The notes: a model not told the origin generated them from the sequence alone. A stretch of 64,000 nt of DNA from Massospora cicadina (GCA_022478985.1 JAKSZP010000204.1:1-64000); one strand, 5' to 3'. Shown: positions 46,118-57,250, counted from the first letter of the stretch. A program made the numbers and translations.

Positions 46118-47340
46118 TGTCGAAAATTTTGTTTGCCTTTGATGAGATGAAATAAATCTAATTGGCACTAAAACAGGATATACTGTATTAGGACAGTTTA
46201 CCTCAAGGAATAGATGTAGAGCTTGCTGAGTAGCATGAGCTTTTATGGGGATATCTTTATTGATTGGTAGATTTGCACTACCACCCCGTTCAAGGATTTT
46301 TCTAGATCCTTCTTTCACTGGCAGAGTCAAACTTCTGGGTTTGTCCACAATTTTCTATAACAGCAGAGTCACACTGCCAGTTTATCATTCAATTTTTTAT
46401 ATAGCAGTAGAGTCGCATTGCTAGTTTCTCTTGGATGGTGCTTGCTGCATTCCACCTCTCTTAAGAATGTAAGGCCACCAAACTATACCATGGCCTCTAG
46501 TCAATTAACTTTCTTTCCAGCTTCCAAATCTTCTAGAGTTTCCTCCTTCTGGTTTGCTAATATCCTGTAGATTAAGGGCTCAGAAACTTGACATTTGACT
46601 TATTAAGTTTGGAACATCTTGCGGTATTCTTTTTAACCTCAGTAGCATTTTGATAATAATCCTATTCAAATTTAAGTAGCTATATTAGAGTTTCAGTTGA
46701 CTAGGATATTCTGGACTCATCTGATGAGATAAAAAATTGTAAAATTTGTCATAGATATCCGGGACTGATCTGGCAGAAGTATTAAGTTAAATTTACTAAT
46801 GGGAATGGAATAGTTTTTGTAGTTAGCCATACAGTCAACAAGTGGATAGGAATCAATATGCCAGAATTAAGTTTGTAAAATAATTTAAATGCTCCGAATT
46901 TGACAGGTGTAAATACTAGAAAGTAGTTATCAGCAGGCTGATTGGAAACAATCCACGTATTTTTAGATCATTGGTAAACTTAAAAATTGATGTTATTTTT
47001 GCAAGAGAAATTGTTTGCAGAAATTTTTTTAAAAAGATTGATGGAACTGATCTTCCATACACAACTAATCAGGAGAGGGAATATTGAATTATAGATGTTC
47101 AGGATCATACCCAAAAGCTAGAAATATATAAAATGTTGGATCATTCAGAAAAATCTGACAGATATCACTGAGAATTGGGTTGAAGACATGTGACTTGATA
47201 TAATGCATAAATCTGGGCCTAAGAATTGTCAGTGAAATATGAAGATGATAGTCAGGTGAGGGTAGCTGTGGATCCATAGGGCGTTATGGAATTATTGCTG
47301 AAACAATATTTTATGCTTGTTAAATCTAAAAATCGCAACA
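46118..47340 (-). mobile_element. 5' LTR of H (1223 bp)
   Basis: It starts TGTCGAAA and ends CGCAACA on plus. The PBS lies to the left and TSD GAGCT to the right. It preserves the empty target site later used by element B in the other LTR (around 46264). Confidence 0.88.
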
Positions 47341-47345
47341 GAGCT

Positions 47346-47750
47346 TTTACCCTATATTGACTGTTTAGTTTTTAAACTTTGATATGCTTATTCCAGCGTC
47401 TTCAGTTTCCTAAAATTTTCTCAGATGTATGGATTTAAATCCCCCTAGTCCTGACAACTTCATTGATCGGAGCACTGATATCAATTATTGCACAAACTCA
47501 AATTTTATTCTCAAGTATATTGATATTATAGTGCAACCAGAGAAGTATATTTTATTCATATTTAACGTAAAACGGCTGGGGCGTCAACCTAATTCAATTA
47601 GTCTTAATCTTCACTCCAACGTCTAAATATTTGTATTAAAGTCTCTAGATGAAAATCAAATTGCCTCCTTTTAAGGGAGTCAATTAATCAGAATTATATA
47701 TTTACTCAAACTGGGATAGTTCTGCAAGTTTTTAAACGAATAAGTTAGAA
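47346..47750. other. No feature recognised
   Basis: AT-rich sequence with a 65-codon plus-strand frame (47429-47626) of no known similarity. Confidence 0.4.
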
Positions 47751-48680
47751 TTAAGAAAAGCATTATTGGGTACCACTAGTGCTAAAAAAGCCAAGCTTTT
47801 TTACATGGGTATCACCGTGATGGCTAAGTTTACTACTAGTAATCTTTGGAAAGGTGCTTCAATTTTTTTAGATGAATTATTGTTTACCAATAAAGCAACC
47901 TTACTCTATTGTCAGCTGTCTTTTCCATGGTCCTCATCATACACAGGCAAAGTAATATATTTATAATCGTTCATTTCTTTAGCAAACTTTTGCCATAATG
48001 ATCTTTAGAACTAAATCCGGTAGGTCACTTCAGCAACTCCCTGTCAATGTATAGTATTTCCACGCCGTTGGTTGCTACACCTACCTTGTTTTTAATTTTC
48101 CCTAGACATTGATTGAACAGAGTACAATTAGTCTCTATAACATGTCCCCCAAAAGTAACTTTGGTCACTTTAAGGACTTAAACATAATTAAGAAGTCCAA
48201 ATCCTTGTCTATGGTGAACAACAGAGATTATGAAGCTCAGGGTGGCCCAGGGTAGCATTTTAGAAAGGTTTTTTGTCAAATCAGAAATTGCCTTTTCTCA
48301 CAACAGGACTTTAACCTCATGGTAGAATCATTCAGCAATATGAGTGGTGGTATCATTCTTTCTGAACTGGATAGTCATAAATCTAGATTTGAGAGTGGCC
48401 ATCCTTTTGGGAATGCAAAATATTCTTAAGACAGAATTAGAATTTTTGAGCTAGTTGTTTGAGGAAGTAAGGCATGATCAGGTCATAGATTTGATCATTC
48501 AAATAGTTTGGATGATGGTGGACGCTATAAAGAAATTGTCAGCTTTATACATAATCAATTTAAACACTTTCAGGTTTGACTGCATATCTCATGTCAATCA
48601 AGCCTAGTAAGGTTGATTATATTGAAAAATTAAATAGGTTTAATGACATAAGAGGTGGTAGTTCAAAACATCAAGTGTTA
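47750..48680 (-). pseudogene. D-family chromovirus fragment, RT/RNase H part
   Basis: The minus strand at 48185-48050 reads KVTKVTFGGHVIETNCTLFN and QCLGKIKN, comparable to the post-catalytic part of D's RT (GHTLFSQCIEEFLG). YIDRELLK follows, compare the YDKELL block. It lies directly against LTR R, implying deletion of gag and protease. Confidence 0.5.
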
Positions 48681-48686
48681 AGAAAG

Positions 48687-49270
48687 TGTCTATAAATCTC
48701 CTGTTCCCTAGAGGGGATGGAGAATAATCATCAAAAGATTCTTGGAACAAATCAATACCATAATAAATAATAGAACACCACTGAAGCGCTGGCACCTATA
48801 TAACTTGAGACCACCTTGAGGAGATCTTTATAAAAAGTCATATATGAATTTCATTCTAGAAAATATACTTACTAATATAGTTTTATTAAGGGAGATGACT
48901 AGCAAGAATGGTGATTAAGTAAAGATGACTATAAGAAAATTAGTGAAGTTGGACTATCATCAATTTGCTGAGGGACTGAGTTAAAATCTTACCGATTGGA
49001 TCACTTCTCATCCATATTAAAGCAACCTTGAGTAATCCTGAACTAAAGTTCTAGACTTCAGTTGATATATTGTCAGATTGGAAAAAATTATAAACAGAAT
49101 GGGACTCGAATTTTCATTATTTGACAAAATTTAATCACTCATATTTGTTGGTTATATAAATTTTACCTTTGCGTGCAATTGATGTAAAGTCAGGTTGCCC
49201 ACACATGGACCCTAGATCCATTTTAAACATACTTCGCCCTTAACCTTCGCTGGTCTAAGGTATGATTCAG
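48687..49270 (-). mobile_element. LTR R, D family, degraded
   Basis: It starts TGTCTATAAATCTCCTGTTC like the D LTRs and can be followed with gaps (ACCACCTTGAGGAGATC, TAGCAAGAATGG). The adjoining minus-strand sequence CTTTCTTAACACTT resembles the PBS-side sequence of D (CTCTCCTTACATTA). The right end is uncertain. Confidence 0.65.
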
Positions 49271-49299
49271 TTCAGGGATGATGACCAACTTGATGCCTT

Positions 49300-50727
49300 T
49301 GGCTCTAGTACGCCCCTCCTTGATTTTGCAATTTGTCTCCACAATTATGTATTGTATCATGACAGTTTGGGATGACCTTGACGGGGTTCTAAATTCATAA
49401 GTTTGTTATAGTGGCTCCAATCCATGTCTGGGGTCACTAAGGAATGAGGTAAGGCCAACAGTGAATTTGGAATGGGTTGTTTGGACAGGTTTGCTGGGAC
49501 ACAAAAATGGACCCACCTTGTTAATTCATCTTCCAATAATTTTAGGTCTATTTTTAGATGGAACTCAAGAATCACACCAAGAGCGTCCTTAATAATAGCT
49601 GAGATTTGATGTGCCATTCAATAATAATTGCCACTCATATTTTTGTTACAAGTACTGGATAGTTGTTTAATGAAGCCTTCAAATCCTTAACTTCGTTCAG
49701 AATCTAATTTCATAATATTATGTCTTTTGATTTTTGAAATATCCTGTGGTTCTCAGGCTATATCATAAATATTATTATTAGACTTTATTAATTCTCCCAA
49801 AAACATTGTGAAGGAGCGATGTAGTTTTCCTATAGTAACTCAATATTTTTATGCACGTAGACTTTCTGGCTCTGAAGAAACGTTAACTCCTCCTGTAAAG
49901 AATTAGTAGCTTCATCTGTACTTTTAGTGTTGAGCTGAAATCTGCATTTATCTCTGGGTTTATTGGGTAAGTTCTTCTATTGATTCATCTTGTTTAACCA
50001 ACACATGCATTTATAATCACACTTTAATCTTTTAACTGGAACTAATTTACTACTTGGATCCACTCACATGTAAAATCTATCAGGCTCATTGCTTTTCAGA
50101 AAACTTAATCAAAAGCTAAAGTTCATCTGGAGGATAAGCCCATCCGTTTGCTAGGAAAATTTCTGGCTGAGCTTTTAGTTATAGTTGACTGCTTGTCATA
50201 CACCTTGGAAGCAGTTCTCCAGTTGTCTTTTCAAAGATTGCAGAGCATCTAAAAGTCCTTATAGTTTTGATTAAACACTTCCATTATTAAAGCATGGTGT
50301 TACATATTAGTCATCTTAAAATTGCATATATATGGTTGGAAAATCCTAGCAATATAGTGTCCTAGACCTCATTGTTGCTGATAATGAATAGTATCTGGCC
50401 ATTATTCATGCCTTGATATTATTCATAGTCATGTAGTATTTGTTCTTGGTATGTCAGCATTAATTGATAATGTATAAGATTGATTGTTATATGGATAGAG
50501 ATTTTAATTCTGTCAATATCTTTTTTCTGTCATAATTGTTAGGTGGTTAGGAGTAGGTAAAAATCCTTAATGTGGCGTATAGCTACACCTTATTATAGCT
50601 TGGCCTAGATAATGAATATGTGAATTGACTTTAATACAACTGATTGGTCATATTCAGTAATCTCTTCTCTTAGGTTAAAATCCATGTTGGTTTGGATTAA
50701 TACTTGAAATCTATGTTTTACTTGTTC
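49300..50727 (-). pseudogene. Gypsy fragment O, probable gag
   Basis: It lies just inside a PBS, where gag is expected. Readable minus-strand pieces include ALQSLKRQLENCF, STDEATNSLQEELTFLQSQK and an 86-codon open frame at 49617-49357 (RWVHFCVPANLSKQPIPNS). There is no definite capsid motif. The assignment rests on position. Confidence 0.4.
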
Positions 50728-50745
50728 CCTCTATAGTGAGTACCA
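50728..50745 (-). other. Primer-binding site of fragment O
   Basis: Minus strand TGGTACTCACTATAGAGG, the A/B/H primer site with four transition-type changes. The LTR of this element begins about two bases to the right and is cut 28 bases later by solo LTR P. Confidence 0.7.
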
Positions 50746-50774
50746 TTATGGTTGCTTGGCAAATACTCACTTCT

Positions 50775-51935
50775 TGTTAGGTGAAAAGCAAGTAAGAATT
50801 AGACTGGCCTGCCAGTCAGAGGGCCAAACACCCAAACGGCAAAACAGAATGCCCAAGGCACTGCTGTTGGTATGACGAATATGGAACCGGAAAGGAGTTC
50901 CACCAATATCTGGTGGTGAGCCAGTATTTTGTATAGGCACAAGATAGAGTACCAGATGCTCATGACCATTAACCCTAAGGGGTGCAAGAATGTTGGCAGA
51001 TAAGGCGGCTTATTTTCAACATATATAAAAAAACTAAATTTTTGGGGAAGGTTTTTTTAATGGAAAATTTAAGGAAGAAAAATTGACCAAAAATTTTCTC
51101 AGTGCGATGTGACTGATTAAATAGTAGTTGACTTTAGGGAAAACCAAGCTGGTATTGGGTCCCACAAATTTGACCTAATTGGCAAATTATTTGGGAATGG
51201 GCGGGTTAGTTCCCTGGGAACCAACATAAAAAATTTTGTCAGTGGGCCAAGTTTCTATCAGTTTGACCTTGAACATTCAAACCAAGGCTTGGCTACATTT
51301 CTTATGGTTGGCACGATGGCATTTAGCCCAACGAGTGGTGGGAATCCCCAAGGCTACCCCACATAGGGGTGGGTCCATTTGGTTGGGAATGGGTTTGGGA
51401 CGCACAACCCACCTGTGCTTGGTCACTGAACTGTTCATTCAGTCTATGGCAAGGCATCAGGTGAAACACCTGATTTGTCAGCAGGAAGCTTTGGAACCTT
51501 GTCAATGGTGTCCAGAGCTATTACCTGCCCATCGGTAGTGATGCCTGATGGGTTTGGGAGGGGGAGATTTTTCCAATCAGCATGTTAACTGAATTGTAAC
51601 TGTCAGGCATTCTGGCCAATAAATCAGTCTTCATACCTATTTGACTATTTAAAATCTGAGCATTGGGCAGATTGCCTCTCAAATTGGTTACAATTGATTT
51701 CATTTTGGCAATCTCAGCGCAGATTACTCTGATTCCCCATAGCAGTTCTACTGAGGAGAGTGTGGGTACCGGGAGCAGTATCCAAAGTGGGAGGGCTGCT
51801 ACCCAGCACTCGTCTACCATGTGAGAGAGATCGCCCTGAGTAACAAGGGGTACAGCCATCCTCTTTGGTGCCTTCTTGCATGGAAATGGGAAAATGGCCC
51901 AATCAACACCCAGAGGATGTTTCCTGGGAATTACA
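50775..51935. mobile_element. Solo LTR P of the C family (1161 bp)
   Basis: It starts TGTTAGG and ends TTACA. Perfect TSD CTTCT lies at 50770-50774 and 51936-51940. It aligns with both C LTRs, with about 250 bases missing. There is no interior, so it is a solo LTR. Confidence 0.92.
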
Positions 51936-51940
51936 CTTCT

Positions 51941-52500
51941 GCATAAGTTAAGTTCCTTCTTGCACCTCTTAATTTTTATTTAATCACAAGACGTTTTCCA
52001 ATAAAAAGGTCCAATCTGCTTTATAGATATAAATGCTGCACGATGCACAATTCTTACAATTCCTAGCATATTAAAACTCTACTTCTGAAAAAATTTGACA
52101 CAATATTAGAATTAAGTCTAAGGTGATATTATATCTGTATATATATGGGGCTAAAGTCAATATCTTAACCTAAGAACAACGATGCACACGTTTTAGGAGT
52201 GCAAATGACAGCCAGTAATTTTAATAAAAAGAGTATAATGGGTAAAATAGGCATAACTGAACCTATTTTTGGGAAAGAAAAAGTAAAAGGATGGTGAAAG
52301 TGTGTGATAAATCTGGAATGTCAGGGGGTTAGAATTGGATAGTAGATAGCAACATGGCTGTATAATTTATAAATTTATTGCACACGTTTAAATTGTGTGC
52401 ATGAGTCATTGTTAATTAAATAATATGATTACAGTGATAGTTTAAACAAACCTTTCAGTTGAGTATATTGCAGCCAATGGTATTAACTTGCTTATATTTT
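51941..52500. other. AT-rich stretch, no gene seen
   Basis: It contains an imperfect palindrome GCACACGTTTAAATTGTGTG near 52380 and is partly the LTR remainder of fragment O. It ends in a pyrimidine-rich run followed by ACAG, resembling a splice acceptor. Confidence 0.45.
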
Positions 52501-52503
52501 CAC

Positions 52504-53150
52504 CCTAGACAGGTGCTGAAGCTCTTTCTTCTGGTAACTTGAAGGCACTTTCTAAACAAGAAAAACCCCTTTTACACTTTTACAGGAGCACTGGAGAAAC
52601 ACTTGGACAAGGGAAATCTATAACCAAAACTCTAATCACAAGAGTTGGCACAAGACAAATAGATATGAAAAAACTAATTGTCCACTCAAATCCCAAGAGC
52701 ACAAAAGAATTATAAAACATTTTATTCTTTTGCCTAAGTGGTCTATTTTTATTAAGTGAACAAGGGTTTAATTAGGGTTTATGCAGCCCAACTCCTTTAT
52801 TGACAACCCAATAGGAATGACATCCATCGCTGATGGATTTAACCCTTATGAGCCATTTAAAACCATGACCACTTCATCCACCTAGCTAGATTATGTTGCC
52901 AACTAAGTTATGACTCCTTCTGGGGTTTTTGAATTAGCATGTCTCAACAACTTAATTAAACACCCGCAGATTAACCTCATTATGCTTGCAACCTGCTTAG
53001 GTACCAGGACTATATACTCATGAACAGAAGGTCAAATTACTTTAAGCTATTTGCAAGTTACTACCAATAAAAGCGTTGCCAACGCTTTAGCAACTTCAAA
53101 AACCCTTGTCAATAGCGACAAACTATGATCAATATGCACAGAAAATTTAT
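52504..53150 (+). pseudogene. Unidentified degenerate coding stretch
   Basis: The plus strand is open for about 55 codons from 52510 (TGAEALSSGNLKALSKQEKP, then LGQGKSITKTLITRVGTRQI). After a shift it stays readable from about 52795 to 53130 (MTSIADGFNPYEPFKTMTTS, VMTPSGVFELACLNNLIKHP, NLIMLATCLGTRTIYS) with three stops, all of transition type. Composition looks protein-coding. I do not recognise the family; host gene, gag or another element are all possible. Confidence 0.4.
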
Positions 53151-53181
53151 TAATAAATTTTAAACGAACATGTTAGGAGCG

Positions 53182-53878
53182 TGTCAGTAACGCTCCAGTT
53201 CCAGTAGATGTGTTGGGTGAGGGCCCACCCCACTGCTATGGAACCCACTGATGGAAAAAGTTTAAACAAAGCACTACACAAAAGGATGGTGCACAGAAGA
53301 GCCCAATTGAGGATGGCACATATTTAGTTAATCTGGATTTCTTGGAGGCAGGCAAACAAGATTTAATAAATGCACATAGACAAAAAAATGAATGAGAATT
53401 TTAAACCAGACTAATAAGGAATAATAGTCTTGTAAAAACGTAATTAAACACTGGGGGGAGGTTTTTGATTGGTGGAAGTAGTGCTAAGCCTAGGTGGACC
53501 AATAGGCGCATGCTACCATTGACCAGGGGCCTATAAAATGATATTGTCTAAACTTAAGTTATGGATTGCAAATTGAATCATCCTGAATTAACAATCTTAT
53601 AAATGGAACGGGTTTCAAATTCCTGTTCCTCAAATAACTGTAAACAACCGTCAGAAATTTAGAATTTAGCTGGTGCGTTTTAACGCCCTAGATTTAATAC
53701 TGGGCTGAGCATCACGCACTTTCTCAGAACCAACCTGGACATATCTCACCTGTACCCCTCTTTGGTCCAGGATATGTTACAAGTCAGGAAGGCCTTGCAA
53801 CTTGACCTTTTTGTCCTCTTGACATCCAACCTTGCCCTTATAGTCTGTCCCCTCAAATTATGTCATGTAGCCATTACA
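53182..53878 (-). mobile_element. LTR Q, D family
   Basis: It starts TGTCAGTAACGCTCC and ends CCATTACA. It aligns with the D LTRs (shared GGCCTTGCAACTTGACC-type block near 53790). To its left lies GGAGCG and a D-like PBS-side sequence (minus CGCTCCTAACATG), so it seems to be a 5' LTR remnant rather than a clean solo LTR. No TSD was found. Confidence 0.75.
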
Positions 53879-54731
53879 CAACACTCAAAATACTTGCAAA
53901 TATTATTGGATCATCCTCAATAGGAATATTAGTTATCAATCAAATTGCTTCTAGCAAAAAAGTTTTTTGGTCTCTAGGGAAATAGCCATCATAATCGTGA
54001 TCATTATAGTGATACCTCCAACATCTGCTATAGGTTTTCTTATTATAAAGTGAACCCCAGCGAGCCAAAAAGATATGTTATTATAATCAATTGAAGCTGG
54101 ATTATGTGGGAATTCTAAAACTCAACACATTCCCCAGCTTGGCCAGATTATACAACAAAGATAGAATTTGTATAAAGGTGTCACTTCTTTCTGTGGCATG
54201 AGTCAGCCATGATGGAAAAAATTGGTATTTGGCATAACTAGAACTTTTTATTCTTGCTTGATGCATCTTATCATGGCCATTTTGGCAGCAATTTTCTTCA
54301 TACTCTTTCCTTCTCATATTTGCTTCTGCCCCACAAGATCCAGTTCATCAACTGGACCCATAATTAGACCATTTATGTTGATCTTGCCAATAATAATTTC
54401 CTGTATGCTTGTTTACCCCTAGTTGAGGTTCTCATGGCTACGCTGTATTAGAATTACTGGTTAATTTGGACAAATGTTTAGCTTTGCCAGTTTTCCCAGG
54501 TTAGTGGTTCTCAAGAACTAGTTAGAATGGATCCCAAGTTCTTTTTCTTGTTTATCAATAACATTGACAGCAGAGGTGGTTTTAACTAGAATTAGTCCTG
54601 ACAAACGTCCACCCCCACTAGATCTTCTTCACTTCCATCATAGTACATCCCCCTTCTCCCCAAAAGACAACATATATCTTGGAACTCTGTCAAATCCACA
54701 TGATTGTGGCATAAATAAAAAAAAAAATAAA
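53879..54731 (-). pseudogene. Probable gypsy gag fragment
   Basis: The minus strand at about 54450-54100 reads GVNKHTGNYYWQDQHKWSNY, then RRKEYEENCCQNGHDKMHQA with a C-C-H cluster, and ILSLLYNLAKLGNVLS. It somewhat resembles the polar C-terminal part of element A gag. The assignment is weak. Confidence 0.35.
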
Positions 54732-54747
54732 CTAATATACATATTTT
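54732..54747. repeat. Left TSD of E2
   Basis: CTAATATACATATTTT is identical to 56666-56681, a perfect 16-bp duplication. Confidence 0.95.
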
Positions 54748-54759
54748 ATTTTATTTTAT

Positions 54760-54789
54760 GAGGTAAGCTGATCAGGGGATGGACATTGC
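54760..54789 (-). repeat. Shared 3'-end motif, E2 copy
   Basis: The minus strand reads GTCCATCCCCTGATCAGC followed by TTACCTC. Confidence 0.92.
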
Positions 54790-54890
54790 TGAATCTCAAA
54801 GTACAAAAAATATGAATGAACAGACCTTCCTGAACAGAATGTGTTGATTACCCAAAAAAGTGAGCAAAACACAAATCAATGAGATCACAA

Positions 54891-56576
54891 CTAACCAGGT
54901 GGGACAGCGGCGAGCCACGCATCCCCACATGGCGGAAGAGGAAGGGGGTTAGGGGACTCATCCTCAGATTCCTCAACGTCCAAAGAGTGAGCCAAGACAG
55001 AGAGCAAGGGCGTGGGGCTATCAGTGATATGCAGGAGGAGATCTCGGAGGACCTGTTGGTCATAGAAAGTTCTATCATTGAAAATTAAACCTACATATTT
55101 GGACAAGCATTTCTTTTCTTGAATGTGGATGACAGAAAGTTGGGAAGTATAAGTGGCACTAGCACGGGTAACTTTTTCTTTTGGTTGGAAAGTGGCAACC
55201 ACTTCCTGAATGGCCTACGTGGCGTTGTTATGCAACCAGATAATGGTTTTTTGTTATGCAGGGTTCAGCTGGGGGCAAAGGTGTGAAGGGAGAGACCTTT
55301 GTCAAGCATTTTTGCTTTGTGGGCAACAGCATGGCAGAGGAACTCTTTTTCAGGTTGGACAGCAATTGCCACAGCAAACTGGTTTTGGTAGAAAATACAT
55401 TGTCATTTGGCTGTGGGGCATAAAAGCACCAGGGATCGCAGTGGGAAAATGTGTAGGTAGAAATTCCCTCATGCTAACATCGGAGTCTTCAATAACATTA
55501 CTTGATTTGTCAGTTTCATCTAATGAGGACCATGGGTTCATGTCATATAATTCTGCATTTTTCTCAATAAGGATGGCTGAGGCTGGCGATTGCTTTGGGG
55601 CTCAGGATCAAACTATTGTCCAAGCTGCTACCTGATTGGTGGGAACATTGGTGGCACCAGACTTAGGATGGGCCTGATTTGCAGCTGCGGATGCAGAAGT
55701 GGCATCAGGTTTGGGAGGAGGGGGAGGTAGGATAGCACCCCATTCCCAAATGGCTGTGAGGTGTTTGGTGAATGGGTAGTGAGCAGTCAAGCCTCCAGAG
55801 GTTGCAGAACTTGTGAGGCAGAGGCAACTACGCTTTGAGTGATCCAACTTGAAGCAGGTTCAACATATGGTTCACCTGCCCTCAACTTGGGACCAGAATG
55901 AGTGGTCAGGGGCAGAGGCTTTGAAGAAGTGGGGTAATCTACTCAGCGACGTTATTTCATTTAGGGCTGATTTTGGAAAATACTTGAGGCCCAGCGAGGC
56001 GTGTGGCTCCATTAGGGACCACAAATTGAACAATGGGGTCATTATCATATACTGCCAAACCTGCCATCAGCTCTTGATGGAGTACCGCAGGGGGAGGTGA
56101 TTGGGCAACTCAGCAAACCTAACCACCAACGTGGAGTCAGCGGGAAGCTGGGTGCATCTGGTGGGAATTGGGGTGCCCTCAAAAATAAGGGACACAGTTG
56201 CTGCAGTGACAGCATCAGCTTTGCAAGTGATGCCAAGGACAAAGTGCCCCTTATATGGGTGGAAAATGATAACCCCAGCAGGTTGCATCACCGCCTGGGC
56301 TACTTCAATGATGGCTTTGTCTGCTTATGGTAACAATTTCCCATATTCGACCCAAAGGCCAAAATGCATGTTAGAGTGGGGAAGTACCAGAGGGCAGTGG
56401 GGCACTTCCTGGAGCATGCAAGGTGGATTGCAAGATCCTTGGGTGGAACAAACTGACCTAAGGACTTATTAGGACTGGACAAACCAGTCTGAGCATTTTC
56501 TCACTGGGAAGAAAACGCTGGATGGGGTTTTGCCGCTGCCCCACACAGGAGCAGCAGGCGGTGGGGCTGTGGACAT
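54891..56576 (-). pseudogene. E2 ORF1-like protein with zinc knuckle
   Basis: The start MSTAPPPAAPVWGSGKTP is at 56576. GQFVPPKDLAIHLA follows, then a folded-looking domain at 56290-56067 (KGHFVLGITCKADAVTAATV, LVVRFAELPNHLPLRYS). The zinc knuckle C-x2-C-x4-H-x4-C (about 55872-55826, TCFKLDHSKRSC) has an in-frame TGA between its first two Cys. A Pro/Ala-rich linker (ILPPPPPKPDATSASA) and a C-terminal part (55202-54891) ending in SLDVEESEDESPNPLPLPPC and AAVPPG complete it. About 560 codons, with a few shifts and stops. Confidence 0.78.
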
Positions 56577-56681
56577 CAGGAGTCAGTGTAACGGCTAATT
56601 TGGCTAGCTATTCCGTTTTGTAAATTTTAATTATCACAAAAGTGACCTTGAGCGGAAAGAAAGCCCTAATATACATATTTT

Positions 56682-57250
56682 GATTTCTTTTATTATTATA
56701 AAGACTTCCCCTTTAAATAAGTATAATTTATACATATTTTTCTATATGCTTTTTATCTTTATATTCTTTTTTTTTTTTTCTCTTATATCTAATAATAAAT
56801 TTTTACTATGGACCCAATTCATTATACAACCATCAGCAACGTTTTTTGTTGTATAAGCATATGTCTCTTACTTAGTAATAACTATAAATGGACTCAACCA
56901 TAGAGCATCCAACTTGTATCTTCTTCAAAATCCATGAGTATCACAAAAGGCTACTATATTAACAACATTTTATTCATTTAACACTGGACAACTATAGATC
57001 ATCTTTTATTGTACTAATTCTTTTGAAATATTGTATCATATGATTGAGATTGCAATTTGCTCATAATATCCACTTGTCAGGTTAATTATTGTTCTTTCTC
57101 ATATTTAAGGCCGTTTCAACTGCCATATATAATTTGGTTTAATGAAGCTCTTCTTCCAAATTTATAAAGTTTAACCGGCATCTTTTTGTCGCCATATGGT
57201 GATTAACAATATATGCAAAGCTAAATAAACCTAGATAGGATCCCCAAGAA
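56682..57250. other. AT-rich stretch with a poly-T run
   Basis: It holds a run of about 14 T near 56769. No coding motif was found. It probably belongs to gypsy remnant G or its LTR. Confidence 0.4.

Larger units (their letters stand above)
25634..47340 (-). mobile_element. Element H: LTR element hosting B, L1 and L2
   Basis: Perfect TSD GAGCT lies at 25629-25633 and 47341-47345. The right LTR is 46118-47340 (1223 bp) with a PBS directly at its left, so H is on the minus strand. The left LTR is 25634-25787 plus 32591-33670, interrupted by gypsy B; the pieces sum to the same length. LTR ends are TGTTGC...GCAACA type. After removing L1 and L2 the interior is about 2 kb, with no recognisable gag or pol. 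That fits a large non-autonomous LTR element or a heavily deleted one. Confidence 0.85.
54748..56665 (-). mobile_element. Element E2: complete ORF1-only non-LTR element (1918 bp)
   Basis: A perfect 16-bp TSD frames a unit with a short 5' leader, one long reading frame, about 145 bases of 3' UTR, the shared motif (54789-54760) and a tail of TAAAA/TTTTA units. There is no RT or endonuclease. Length equals E1 without D. It should be mobilised in trans by a LINE such as L1/L2. Confidence 0.92.

Noticed and set aside
51323..51859. Possible gag gene in solo LTR P (minus-strand frames of 60-112 codons)
   Set aside because: Matching readings occur in both C LTRs, at the same place within a unit bounded by TSDs, so they are LTR sequence. 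Protein-level similarity follows from DNA similarity.
55210..56472. Plus-strand frames of 78-141 codons within E2
   Set aside because: They are antisense to the E2 protein, which is supported by conservation with E1 and by the zinc knuckle.
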